Below, piece after piece: positions 1 through 6,986 of a DNA stretch of 10,776 nucleotides. Source of the stretch: Methylococcaceae bacterium (GTDB taxonomy: Bacteria > Pseudomonadota > Gammaproteobacteria > Methylococcales > Methylomonadaceae); the NCBI GenBank assembly GCA_005779525.1, contig SXIZ01000204.1, positions 1 through 10,776 of the forward strand, in the 5' to 3' direction. The position numbers and the translations under genes were made by a program. The notes under the pieces were generated by a model that saw nothing but the letters and a program-made list of their open reading frames with translations, was not told the origin of the DNA and made no database searches. Numbering within the stretch: position 1 is the first letter of the stretch; every line of letters starts with the position of its first letter.

Positions 1-129
1 AAAAACTGAACCTAGGTTATGCTAGGAGGTTGTAAAAACCCCTAAATTGCATGACTTAAGTCAGTGGAGTGACAACGGTAAACTCGTGGCTCATTTGCCT
101 TAAAGACTATTCTATCCATAACTCTTGAA

Positions 130-149
130 TGGTCAAGTAAACCCGGACA
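130..149. repeat. Probable terminal inverted repeat of a decayed IS3-family element
   Basis: The 20 bases TGGTCAAGTAAACCCGGACA lie just beyond the C-terminal end of the transposase remnant at 167-513. They have the look of an IS3-family end, with TGTCC on the complementary strand next to the end of the transposase gene. No partner end is visible in the window, in keeping with loss of the 5' half of the element. The assignment rests on position and general resemblance only. Confidence 0.35.
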
Positions 150-166
150 CTCTCTAAGCCACTTTG

Positions 167-513
167 CTATAAAATTTGCGACGGATAGCCGAATCTTGAA
201 TGAGATCGTTTGTCATTGTAGAAAGCTAAATAATCAATCACACTCAATTTTGCTAGCTCTATTATTCTAAATCGCTCGTAGTTTAATTGCTCGTATTTCG
301 TACTACGAAAAAACCGTTGAGTTGGACGATTGTCTCAACAATTTCCTTTGCGACTCATGCTATGTGTCATTCTCATGATTATGTGGTTTTCATCCCAAAA
401 TGTCATCTGTAATGCTCAAACAGATAATGGTGTGCGCATATGATCATCGATAGCCCAGCCCACAATTTTCCTAGTATAAAAAACCATAATAATCGCCACA
501 TACAGCTTTTTGG
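167..513 (-). pseudogene. Degenerate IS3-family transposase (OrfB) remnant
   Basis: One minus-strand frame encodes recognisable pieces of an IS3-family OrfB integrase domain, interrupted by stops. From the upstream end it reads KKLYVAIIMVFYTRKIVGW, then AIDDHMRTPLSV, a TGA stop and ALQMTFWDEN, then MTHSMSRKGNC, a second TGA stop and DNRPTQRFFRSTK, and finally IDYLAFYNDKRSHSRFGYP with a TAG at 167-169. Known OrfB proteins have CWDN where this copy has C-stop-DN, so the Trp codon has become TGA. The catalytic Glu of the usual ERFF motif is Gln here. About 30 residues that normally carry the HSDRGSQY-type catalytic Asp are missing between WDEN and MTHS, apparently in frame. OrfA and the N-terminal half of OrfB are absent. 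The element is dead. Confidence 0.85.
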
Positions 514-653
514 GGACGAATGTTTAGCCCTAATGCTGCTTAAAGTTTGCATTGATTTTGAGGGTGTGATAAAAATTATTCGTGGCTGAATAAAACCGTG
601 CTTAAACTGGTGCGGAGGCAATTCAAAAACAATAAAAAAAATTATAAATTTAG

Positions 654-658
654 AGGAG
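654..658 (+). promoter_or_regulatory. Ribosome binding site of the small cytochrome c gene
   Basis: AGGAG lies 7 nt before the ATG at 666 and fixes that start. The sequence just upstream (621-650) is very A/T rich and contains TATAAA at 643-648, but no good -35 partner at normal spacing, so I do not call a promoter. Confidence 0.7.
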
Positions 659-665
659 AGTACCC

Positions 666-923
666 ATGAAAAAATTAGTATTAGCATTGACTACCGTTGC
701 TGCCGTTACCTTAGTACCATCTTTAGCGAGCGCTGGCGAAGCCGATATGTGTAAAGGTTGCCATAATGGCACCGTTGGACCCGCTGTTGATGCCTTAAAA
801 GCGAAATTCAAAACCGTAGATGAATTAGTTGCTGGCGCTACAAATTCTAAAAACCCGATGATGAAAGCCGCTCAGTCTGACGAAGCTAAATTAAAAGCTG
901 CTGCGACTGAACTTTTAAAATAA
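666..923 (+). CDS. Very small periplasmic monoheme cytochrome c
   Basis: This 85-residue protein has a Sec signal peptide: KK near the N-terminus, a hydrophobic core at about residues 4-20 and a likely cleavage after ASA at residue 23. A single CXXCH heme-attachment motif, CKGCH, occupies residues 29-33, five residues into the mature chain. Met65 or Met66 in NPMMKAA is the likely distal heme ligand. The predicted mature protein is only about 62 residues, shorter than typical class I cytochromes c (about 80-110). It should act as a soluble periplasmic electron carrier; the redox partner cannot be read from the sequence. It is the only plus-strand gene in the left third and is not co-transcribed with the minus-strand transporter genes. 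The ATG start is supported by AGGAG 7 nt upstream. Heme c and the signal peptide are secure; the pathway is unknown. Confidence 0.9.
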   Translation: MKKLVLALTTVAAVTLVPSLASAGEADMCKGCHNGTVGPAVDALKAKFKTVDELVAGATNSKNPMMKAAQSDEAKLKAAATELLK

Positions 924-929
924 TTCCCC

Positions 930-943
930 GCTGAGCAATCAGC
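930..943 (+). other. Small perfect hairpin after the cytochrome gene
   Basis: GCTGA and TCAGC form a 5-bp stem around a GCAA tetraloop, 7 bases past the cytochrome stop codon. GNRA tetraloops stabilise RNA hairpins, so this could protect the 3' end of the mRNA. No U-tract follows. Confidence 0.4.
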
Positions 944-957
944 AGTTCGATTTAGAC

Positions 958-994
958 TGACGGATGATGCTTGTTTTGCACAGCTCATCCGTCA
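958..994 (+). terminator. Strong hairpin downstream of the cytochrome gene, possible terminator
   Basis: TGACGGATGA (958-967) and TCATCCGTCA (985-994) form a perfect 10-bp stem with a 17-nt loop, 35 bases after the cytochrome stop. It lacks the U-run of a standard intrinsic terminator on either strand, so termination is inferred from position and stem strength only. Confidence 0.4.
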
Positions 995-1104
995 CACCCC
1001 TGCAAACAATTATCACTGCTTTAGTTTATGTTTTGTCTGTATGACCGTAGGCTAATTTCATCCAAAACCTTTGCTTAGATTTTGCATTGCGTGCCAAATT
1101 TTAT

Positions 1105-1127
1105 GAGGCGAGCCGGAAACTCACCTC
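1105..1127 (-). terminator. Hairpin at the end of the porin transcript
   Basis: On the minus strand GAGGTGAG and CTCGCCTC pair over 8 bp with one G-U wobble around a 7-nt loop, 18 bases past the porin stop codon. The sequence that follows in the direction of transcription is A/T rich (ATAAAATTT) but is not a clean U-run. It probably ends the minus-strand transcription unit. Confidence 0.45.
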
Positions 1128-1145
1128 TCAAACGCCTAAAAATCT

Positions 1146-2411
1146 TTAAAAACTAACATTACCCTGTAACCAGATTTTCTGGGTGTCGGTGCCAAATTGG
1201 TCGGCGGCATAATAGCCATATTTGGCTAATAGTGTGTAATGTTTGCCAAACTTTTTGGTGACTTGCGCATCGATTTCTTGACCATAATGCACGCTGCCCG
1301 TGTCGTCGGTAAAGTCGTGGTAGACCGCAGTTAGGTTTAATGTACCTTGCATATAGGCAGCTGAAACTGTGCCGAACACATCACGGATACCGTCTTTGGG
1401 GGTGGTTAAAAATAAATCTGCCCAGCCTTGGAACGCATGATTGGTGCCTAAAGGGGTATCAAAAGTTTTATTGACGCCATTACCATTGAGTTGTTCCATC
1501 GCACCTTGCAGCGTGAAATTATAGGCCGTAAAACCGCCCATCAGGTTGTAGCGATCCACTTGGTAGCCCGTCGCGCCATGTCCGTAGTCGCTTTGATAAC
1601 TCCATTCTGCAGTATATAACAGGCCAAAATTCTCACTGAGACTGATAGAGTCTTTCTGGCAGCAAGTGGCGCGGATACCATAGGTCTGGCTGGATTTTTC
1701 GTAGTTTTCTTTTTCGGTGTAATCCAGCCAATAGCCGTAGCCAATCACATTGCCGTAATCGCCAATTTTATAATTGATATTTAGAATCGGGGCATTGATG
1801 TTTTCGGTGGTGGCAGTAATGGTTTGTATGTTTCCGATATAACCCGCATTGATCACTAAACCAAATAGTTGTTGGTTGTTATGGGTAATTAATACCGAGT
1901 CAAAAGTGGTTTCCATTTGCCGCCAACCGACGTTACCGATAAAGCGATCATCGTCTAATTTTATGCGTTGTCGTCCACCTTTGATGATGGTATCGGGTAC
2001 CCCGGTGTAGCTAATCCATAATTGATTGAGTTCGCTTTTCTCAGGGTCTGCAACCGTGGAATAACCTGTATTGCCGTTACGCGTACTGTTGAAATCTTCT
2101 TGCATGGCAAGGTTGCCTTCATACTCAGCATAACCTTGCAAGGCATGCCATTGTGGCGATAACAAGCCTATGCGTAAGCGTGCGGTATTGGCGTTGGCAG
2201 TGTGAGGGGTTCCGGCCGCTTGATCGACATTTTCCCAACGATAATTGAGATCGAATTTGACCGCACCATTATTGCCATAATGGTAAAAATTGAGCGCATC
2301 TTCGATGGCTTGGGTGGTGGATACTGCACTCGCGGACCCACTGTAGTGGGCCAAGCTGAGCAACAAGGTTGATGCAAAATAAGCTGTTTTTTGACGTAAT
2401 GCGCGCGGCAT
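1146..2411 (-). CDS. Outer-membrane porin, alginate-export family
   Basis: This 421-residue outer-membrane beta-barrel protein begins with a Sec signal peptide (hydrophobic segment about 10-21, cleavage probably after ASA at 27-29). It ends in ...GNVSF, the terminal Phe recognised by the BAM assembly machinery. Alternating aromatic/hydrophobic strands run throughout. The block at about 142-173, with GGRQRIKLDDDRFIGNVGW followed by RQMETTFDSV, is characteristic of the alginate-export porin family as I know it. An adjacent Cys pair (250-251) is unusual for a barrel. GGAGG 4 nt before the ATG supports the start. It lies 181 bp downstream of the ABC ATPase gene on the same strand, so it may be read from the nitrate operon and give its substrate an outer-membrane path. 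Despite the family name, alginate transport is not implied. The porin role is well supported; the substrate is inferred from neighbours. Confidence 0.8.
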   Translation of the reverse strand: MPRALRQKTAYFASTLLLSLAHYSGSASAVSTTQAIEDALNFYHYGNNGAVKFDLNYRWENVDQAAGTPHTANANTARLRIGLLSPQWHALQGYAEYEGNLAMQEDFNSTRNGNTGYSTVADPEKSELNQLWISYTGVPDTIIKGGRQRIKLDDDRFIGNVGWRQMETTFDSVLITHNNQQLFGLVINAGYIGNIQTITATTENINAPILNINYKIGDYGNVIGYGYWLDYTEKENYEKSSQTYGIRATCCQKDSISLSENFGLLYTAEWSYQSDYGHGATGYQVDRYNLMGGFTAYNFTLQGAMEQLNGNGVNKTFDTPLGTNHAFQGWADLFLTTPKDGIRDVFGTVSAAYMQGTLNLTAVYHDFTDDTGSVHYGQEIDAQVTKKFGKHYTLLAKYGYYAADQFGTDTQKIWLQGNVSF

Positions 2412-2436
2412 AATGCCTCCAAGAGTATATGGCGAT

Positions 2437-2487
2437 AAAAAAAAGTGGGGGATAAAACCTGCGGGTATGGCAACCCGGATGTCGGGT
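2437..2487 (-). other. Mutually exclusive hairpins and a T8 run between the ATPase and porin genes
   Basis: Read on the minus strand, ACCCG, CGGGT and ACCCG occur in series (2487-2462), so the middle segment can pair with either neighbour but not both. A run of eight T follows at 2444-2437, before the porin ribosome binding site. The run is 17 bases from the second hairpin, too far for a standard terminator. The rest of the 2412-2592 gap shows no gene. Partial termination or mRNA processing between transporter and porin is possible but not demonstrated. Confidence 0.3.
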
Positions 2488-2592
2488 GCTGGACGCGAAT
2501 TTAGCCGCGTGATCTAACCCCTGCAGCGTACGTCAGCCTTAGATCGGTGATAGGCATGCACGCATGCTGCAAGGGCCTTGGGTTAGCTCAGC

Positions 2593-4338
2593 CTAGTGTG
2601 TATGGTCGCACTCGCTTAAAAAACTCAAAATACTTTCACGGTATTTGTAATAGTCTGGATGCTCCAGCAAAGCCTTGCGGGTTCTGGGGCGTGGCAAATC
2701 GATGTGTTCAATTTTACCGATTTTAGCGTGTGGGCCATTGGTCATCATCACCACGCGATCAGCTAACAAAATAGCTTCGTCGACATCGTGAGTTACTACC
2801 ATAGCAGTCACTTGCGTACGCTCCCAAACTTCCATCAATACTTCCTGTAATTCCCAGCGGGTCAGGGAATCCAACATGCCGAACGGTTCATCCAGCACCA
2901 GCAATTTGGGCGATAAAGCAAAGGCGCGGGCGATACCGACGCGTTGCTTCATACCATTGGAGAGTTCGGCAGCTTTTTTATGCATAGCATCAGCTAAACC
3001 GACTCGAGTAAGATAATACTGAACGATTTCATCACGTTGTTCAGCTGTGGCATGCGGATAGACTTTATCCACCCCAAGTTCGACATTTTCATACGCCGTC
3101 AGCCAGGGGAATAAACTCGGGGCTTGAAACACCACGCCGCGATCAGGACCCGCACTGTCAATTTCGCGATTATCCAGAATAATGACACCTTCGGAAATGC
3201 TGTTTAGCCCGGCGGTCATGGATAAGACCGTGGATTTGCCGCAGCCAGAGTGTCCGATGATGGAAATAAACTCGCCGCGTTTTAATTTCATATCAAAGCC
3301 ATCGACGACTTTGACCGTACTCTTACCATCGGGCGTCGGGTAGATTTTAGACAGTTTGGAAAATTCTAAATAGCGCGGGGAGGGCGGCGTTGCTTTAAAG
3401 GGCAGTAAATCGGATTGTTCAATCCCAAACTCGCTACTGGTATTAGGTTGAACATCGGGTAATACCAGGACATTGCTGTCTAAGGTCGGTTGTTTTTCCA
3501 GACCCATCGCCATCAGATATTTAGTGATTTCCGCACGTAAACGTTTGAATTCTGCATTGTGATTCAACGCGGTGCGATCACGCGGACGCGGCAAGTCGAT
3601 ACTAAAATCCGGGCCAAAAGTGGCATTGGGCCCTGGATTCAAAGGAATTACCCGATCTGCCATATAAATCGCTTCATCGACATCATTGGTAATCAAAATA
3701 ACGGTTTTTTGCTCGGTTTCCCAAATCTGTAAGATTTCATCCTGTAAATTCCCGCGAGTTAAAGCATCTAAAGCACTTAAGGGTTCATCCAATAATAAAA
3801 TATCAGGATTCGCCGCCAGGGCGCGCGCCACATTGACGCGCTGACGCATGCCGCCCGAAAGTTCTGCAGGTTTTTTGCTCATTGCCGAGCCTAAATTGAC
3901 CATGCGGATGTATTTTTCGGTATGCGCTTGGCGTTGCGCTGCTGTCCAGTGTTTAAAAATCTGATCAACCGCTAAGGCGACATTTTCATAGACCGTCAGC
4001 CAAGGCATTAAGGAATAATTTTGAAACACCACGCCACGATCTGGCCCCGGTTCGGTAATCGCTTGGCCTTGTTTGAGCACCTCACCACTATCGGCAGCAA
4101 TTAAACCTGCGATCAGGGAAATCAGTGTAGTTTTACCACTCCCAGAAAAACCCACGATGGCGATAAATTCTCCCGGCTTAACCGAAAGGTTAATATTCTG
4201 CAAAATACCAACATCGCCATAGCTTTTGTTGACATTTTTTAATTCTACGGCAGGTGGGAGGGCTACTACTTGCATAGGCGGTGTGTTTTTAACGTAACTT
4301 TTGAAATCGACCACTTTGGGTTGGGTTGCGGCTGACAT
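2593..4338 (-). CDS. nrtC: Nitrate-type ABC importer ATPase, two fused nucleotide-binding domains
   Basis: This cytoplasmic 581-residue protein energises the importer and carries two complete ABC ATPase domains. Domain 1 (about 30-250) has Walker A GFSGSGKTT (63-71), Q-loop Gln106, signature LSGGM (160-164) and Walker B LLLDEP with Glu185. Domain 2 (about 323-550) has Walker A GHSGCGKST (362-370), Gln405, signature LSNGM (459-463), Walker B with Glu484 and switch His517. In domain 1 the switch His is replaced by Asn218 (ITNDVDEA against VTHDVDEA). Both domains have the GVVFQ..SL.PWLT.YENV block of the nitrate/sulfonate/taurine family. Cyanobacterial NrtC instead joins one ATPase to an NrtA-like domain and pairs with a separate NrtD; here the two ATPases share one chain. 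GAGGAG 6 nt before the ATG sits in the 13-bp gap after the permease gene, suggesting coupled translation. Confidence 0.88.
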   Translation of the reverse strand: MSAATQPKVVDFKSYVKNTPPMQVVALPPAVELKNVNKSYGDVGILQNINLSVKPGEFIAIVGFSGSGKTTLISLIAGLIAADSGEVLKQGQAITEPGPDRGVVFQNYSLMPWLTVYENVALAVDQIFKHWTAAQRQAHTEKYIRMVNLGSAMSKKPAELSGGMRQRVNVARALAANPDILLLDEPLSALDALTRGNLQDEILQIWETEQKTVILITNDVDEAIYMADRVIPLNPGPNATFGPDFSIDLPRPRDRTALNHNAEFKRLRAEITKYLMAMGLEKQPTLDSNVLVLPDVQPNTSSEFGIEQSDLLPFKATPPSPRYLEFSKLSKIYPTPDGKSTVKVVDGFDMKLKRGEFISIIGHSGCGKSTVLSMTAGLNSISEGVIILDNREIDSAGPDRGVVFQAPSLFPWLTAYENVELGVDKVYPHATAEQRDEIVQYYLTRVGLADAMHKKAAELSNGMKQRVGIARAFALSPKLLVLDEPFGMLDSLTRWELQEVLMEVWERTQVTAMVVTHDVDEAILLADRVVMMTNGPHAKIGKIEHIDLPRPRTRKALLEHPDYYKYRESILSFLSECDHTH

Positions 4339-4351
4339 ACAGAACTCCTCA

Positions 4352-5368
4352 TCACAGGGTGCGACCGAAAGAAAACAGTTTTTGGAAGGATTGCATCACC
4401 CGATCCAAAATAAAGCCGATAATACCGATGGTGAATACCGCCACCATAATGCGGCCTAAGGAGTTAGAACTGCCATTTTGAAACTCATCCCAAACAAATT
4501 TACCTAAGCCTGGATTTTGCGCTAACATTTCCGCTGCAATCAATACCATCCAGCCCACCCCCAATGACAAACGCATACCCGTAAAGATATAAGGCAACGC
4601 CGAAGGTAAGACAATTTTCTGGATTTGCGTGCTCCAGTTAAGGCGCAAGACTTTGGCCACATTGATTAAGTCTTTATCAATCGAAGACACGCCGACCGCC
4701 GTATTGATCAAGGTCGGCCACAGCGAGCATAAGGTCACGGTAATCGCTGAGGTAATAAAGGATTTTTCAAACCAGGAATCATCGGTATTCACATACAGAG
4801 CACTGACCACTAACGTAACTATCGGGAGCCACGCCAGCGGCGATACAGGTTTGAAGATTTGAATTAATGGATTGATCGCAGTATTAATTACCGGGCTCAT
4901 ACCACAGAGCAAACCTAATGGAATGGCGATGATGCTCGCAAGGACAAACCCGGCAAATACCGTGTATAAACTGGTAAAAATCTTATCCAAATACGTGGCT
5001 TGTCCATTATAGGGACGTGCTTTAATTTCGGCATTGGGATCGGCTGCCAGTTTTTCCGCATTGCGTTCAGCTTGGCGTTGGTAATAGGCTTTAGCTTTTT
5101 CGCGTTCTGCAAAGTGATCAGACAACAGGCCGCCCGCTTCTTCCCAGACCGCTACCGGGCCAGGAATCGCACCTAGGCTAGTATTAATCTGCGAGGCCGA
5201 GACACTCCACATACCTAGAAACAACAGGAAGGCGATGATGGGCACGCCCATGATTAATAATAATTCGCGAATTTGCTGCGTTGGATTGTCGCCTGCAGCA
5301 ATTTTGACCACCGGGATAAACCAGGTCAGGCCAGTGATACTGAAAAAGTTGATGAGTTGTTTAGTCAT
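4352..5368 (-). CDS. nrtB: Nitrate-type ABC importer permease
   Basis: This is the inner-membrane subunit of the importer, 338 residues from the ATG at 5368. That start has GAGGTG just upstream, whereas the in-frame TTG at 5407 has no ribosome binding site. Hydrophobic segments at about 36-54, 132-156, 176-193, 205-225, 270-288 and 308-328 fit the binding-protein-dependent permease fold. The EAA-type coupling loop, which contacts the ATPase, is at about 235-270 (VAKVLRLNWSTQIQKIVLPS then ALPYIFTGMRLSLG). Between the first two membrane segments is a charged, Ala/Lys/Glu-rich stretch (about 83-122), which could form an amphipathic helix. The gene lies 67 bp after nrtA and 13 bp before the ATPase gene, so the three form one operon. 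Family membership is secure; nitrate rather than a related anion rests on NrtA similarity and the leader RNA. Confidence 0.88.
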   Translation of the reverse strand: MTKQLINFFSITGLTWFIPVVKIAAGDNPTQQIRELLLIMGVPIIAFLLFLGMWSVSASQINTSLGAIPGPVAVWEEAGGLLSDHFAEREKAKAYYQRQAERNAEKLAADPNAEIKARPYNGQATYLDKIFTSLYTVFAGFVLASIIAIPLGLLCGMSPVINTAINPLIQIFKPVSPLAWLPIVTLVVSALYVNTDDSWFEKSFITSAITVTLCSLWPTLINTAVGVSSIDKDLINVAKVLRLNWSTQIQKIVLPSALPYIFTGMRLSLGVGWMVLIAAEMLAQNPGLGKFVWDEFQNGSSNSLGRIMVAVFTIGIIGFILDRVMQSFQKLFSFGRTL

Positions 5369-5372
5369 TGCC

Positions 5373-5378
5373 CACCTC
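5373..5378 (-). promoter_or_regulatory. Ribosome binding site that decides the permease start
   Basis: GAGGTG on the minus strand lies 4 nt before the ATG at 5368. It makes this Met, not the TTG at 5407, the start of the permease and leaves a 67-bp gap after nrtA. Confidence 0.75.
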
Positions 5379-5435
5379 GGTAGGTTAGTGCTGATATTGG
5401 CAGTCAAAAATAATTTTCACACGGTAGCTTAGAGG

Positions 5436-6836
5436 TTACTTCTCAACAATCTTGCCACCCGCAACGATTTGCTTGCCTTTCAAACCAATGGCAAATTTTT
5501 GCAAGTATTCATTGGGTTTAGTGGCATCAAAAGTCACGCCATCGATAAAGTCTGCATGCGGAGGTTTAATGCCTGTTTCTGAATCCGCTGGGAAGTCGCT
5601 GGCTTTAGCTTTGCCTTCGGCGATTAATGCTTTGGCGGCTGCCATATACACATCTGGGCGATAGACTTGTTTAGCAGTTTCTAAATACCAACTATCAGGT
5701 TTGGCTTCGTTGATTTGTCCCCAGCGACGCATTTGGGTTAAGCTCCACACCGCATCACTGTAGTAAGGGTAAGAGCCGTTATAGCGGAAAAATACGTTGA
5801 AATCTGGCAATTGCCGTTTGTCGCCTTTTTCATATTCAAAAGTCCCGGACATGCTATTGGCGATGACTTCCGCATCTGCACCGACATATTGTTTTTGGGC
5901 AATCATCTCTACGCCAGCGGCACGGTTTTTATTGCTTTCGGCATCCAACCACATCGAGGCGCGAATTAAGGCTTTAATCACGGCAATATGCGTTTTAGGA
6001 TTTTTTTCCGCCCAGGCTTTATTGACGGCAAAGATTTTTTCAGCGCTGTTTTTCATCAGCTCAAAATCGCTGATGACCGGAACGCCTATGCCTTTAAACA
6101 CGGCTTGTTGATTCCAGGGTTCGCCGACGCAGTAACCTACAATGGTGCCAGAATCCATAGTGGCGGGCATTTGTGGTGGTGGCGTCACCGACAACAAAGC
6201 TTCGGCCCCGATTTGCCCGGAAGTATCGTTAGGTGGCTCGTAAAATCCTGGATTGATGCCGCCTGCCGCTAACCAATAGCGCAATTTCATATTGTGGGTG
6301 CCGACTGGAAAGGTCATTGCCATATTAAAGGGTTTGCCTTCGGCTTTGTATTTTTCCAACACGGGTTTTAAGGCATCGGCTTTAATCGGATGCACAGGTT
6401 TACCGTCTTGCATCGGGATTTGTGGTTTCATTAATTTCCACACGTCGTTGGACACGGTAATCGCATCCCCATTGAGCGTTAAGGTAAACGCACTGACTAG
6501 ATCCGCTTTGGTGCCGTAACCCACCGCGCCGCCAAACGGCAACGTGGCCAGCATATGCGCGCCATCTAATTCGCCGCTCACCACGCGGTCAAACAACACT
6601 TTCCAATTGGCTTGCGCTTCCAATTGCACCGAGAGGCCTTCGTCATCGAAATAGCCTTTTTCAAAGGCCACCGCAAGGGGTGCCATATCGGTTAATTTGA
6701 TAAATCCCAATTTTAAAGTTTCTTTTTCCAGTTCAGCGGCACTTAACGAAACGCTGAAACTCAAGGTAGACACCGCCGCCGCAGTCGTTAACATTTTGGC
6801 GAGGGCATGTCGGTTAAATAATTGATTAGCTTGCAT
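5436..6836 (-). CDS. nrtA: Periplasmic nitrate/nitrite-binding protein of an ABC importer
   Basis: This 466-residue substrate-binding protein delivers anion to NrtB. It has an N-terminal Sec-type signal peptide with a likely cleavage at LSA-AEL near residue 33; there is no twin-arginine motif and no lipobox Cys. The mature chain begins ETLKLGFIKLTDMAPLAVAF, the typical NrtA/SsuA-family opening, followed by EKGYF and later HMLATLPFG. The region VGYCVGEPWNQQAV and the C-terminal SMWLDAES and SGSF-like segment ending in WGQINEAKPDSW are of the kind found in NrtA/CmpA-type proteins. Length fits NrtA (about 440-470) and exceeds taurine or sulfonate binding proteins (about 320). The close relative CmpA binds bicarbonate and cannot be excluded on family alone, but the ANTAR-like leader favours nitrate or nitrite. 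First gene of the minus-strand operon. The ATG at 6836 has only weak AAGG/CAGG elements upstream. Confidence 0.88.
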   Translation of the reverse strand: MQANQLFNRHALAKMLTTAAAVSTLSFSVSLSAAELEKETLKLGFIKLTDMAPLAVAFEKGYFDDEGLSVQLEAQANWKVLFDRVVSGELDGAHMLATLPFGGAVGYGTKADLVSAFTLTLNGDAITVSNDVWKLMKPQIPMQDGKPVHPIKADALKPVLEKYKAEGKPFNMAMTFPVGTHNMKLRYWLAAGGINPGFYEPPNDTSGQIGAEALLSVTPPPQMPATMDSGTIVGYCVGEPWNQQAVFKGIGVPVISDFELMKNSAEKIFAVNKAWAEKNPKTHIAVIKALIRASMWLDAESNKNRAAGVEMIAQKQYVGADAEVIANSMSGTFEYEKGDKRQLPDFNVFFRYNGSYPYYSDAVWSLTQMRRWGQINEAKPDSWYLETAKQVYRPDVYMAAAKALIAEGKAKASDFPADSETGIKPPHADFIDGVTFDATKPNEYLQKFAIGLKGKQIVAGGKIVEK

Positions 6837-6863
6837 AATCCTGTACCTTAAAAAGATGAGGGC

Positions 6864-6918
6864 AAAAAAAAACGTCTTCCCACCGAAAGATTGTTAGATC
6901 ATCTCGATACGGTCGACG
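6864..6918 (-). terminator. Leader attenuator upstream of nrtA
   Basis: On the minus strand, nine consecutive T (6872-6864) lie about 27 bases before the nrtA start codon. Directly ahead is a compact hairpin, TCTTTC-GGTG-GGAAGA (6890-6875, one G-U pair). It can be replaced by a longer imperfect one pairing CGTC and ACCG (6918-6910) with CGGT and GACG (6885-6873). An intrinsic terminator inside a 5' leader implies conditional read-through. It follows the two hexaloop hairpins at 6932-6972. Confidence 0.65.
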
Positions 6919-6931
6919 CCTTTGTCAGATT

Positions 6932-6972
6932 GCTCAACAGTGAGCTTAATGTTGGGCTCCGCCGTTGGAGCC
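6932..6972 (-). ncRNA. ANTAR-type (NasR/NasT-like) antitermination leader hairpins
   Basis: Two adjacent hairpins with six-base loops are encoded on the minus strand. P1 (6972-6955) is GGCTCC-AACGGC-GGAGCC, a perfect 6-bp stem. After a 9-nt linker, P2 (6945-6932) is GCTC-ACTGTT-GAGC. Both loops have A at position 1 and G at position 4, the known hallmark of RNAs bound by ANTAR-domain antiterminators such as Klebsiella NasR on the nasF leader. They are followed by a hairpin-U9 attenuator and then nrtA, the same order as in known nitrate-assimilation leaders. No ANTAR regulator gene lies in the window, so it would act in trans. P2 is short (4 bp), the main weakness. Confidence 0.72.
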
Positions 6973-6986
6973 GTTATTTAACATAA

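Noticed and set aside
403..687. 94-residue minus-strand reading frame
   Set aside because: It overlaps the cytochrome start and runs across the transposase fossil in a different frame from the one with IS3 similarity. Chance frame.
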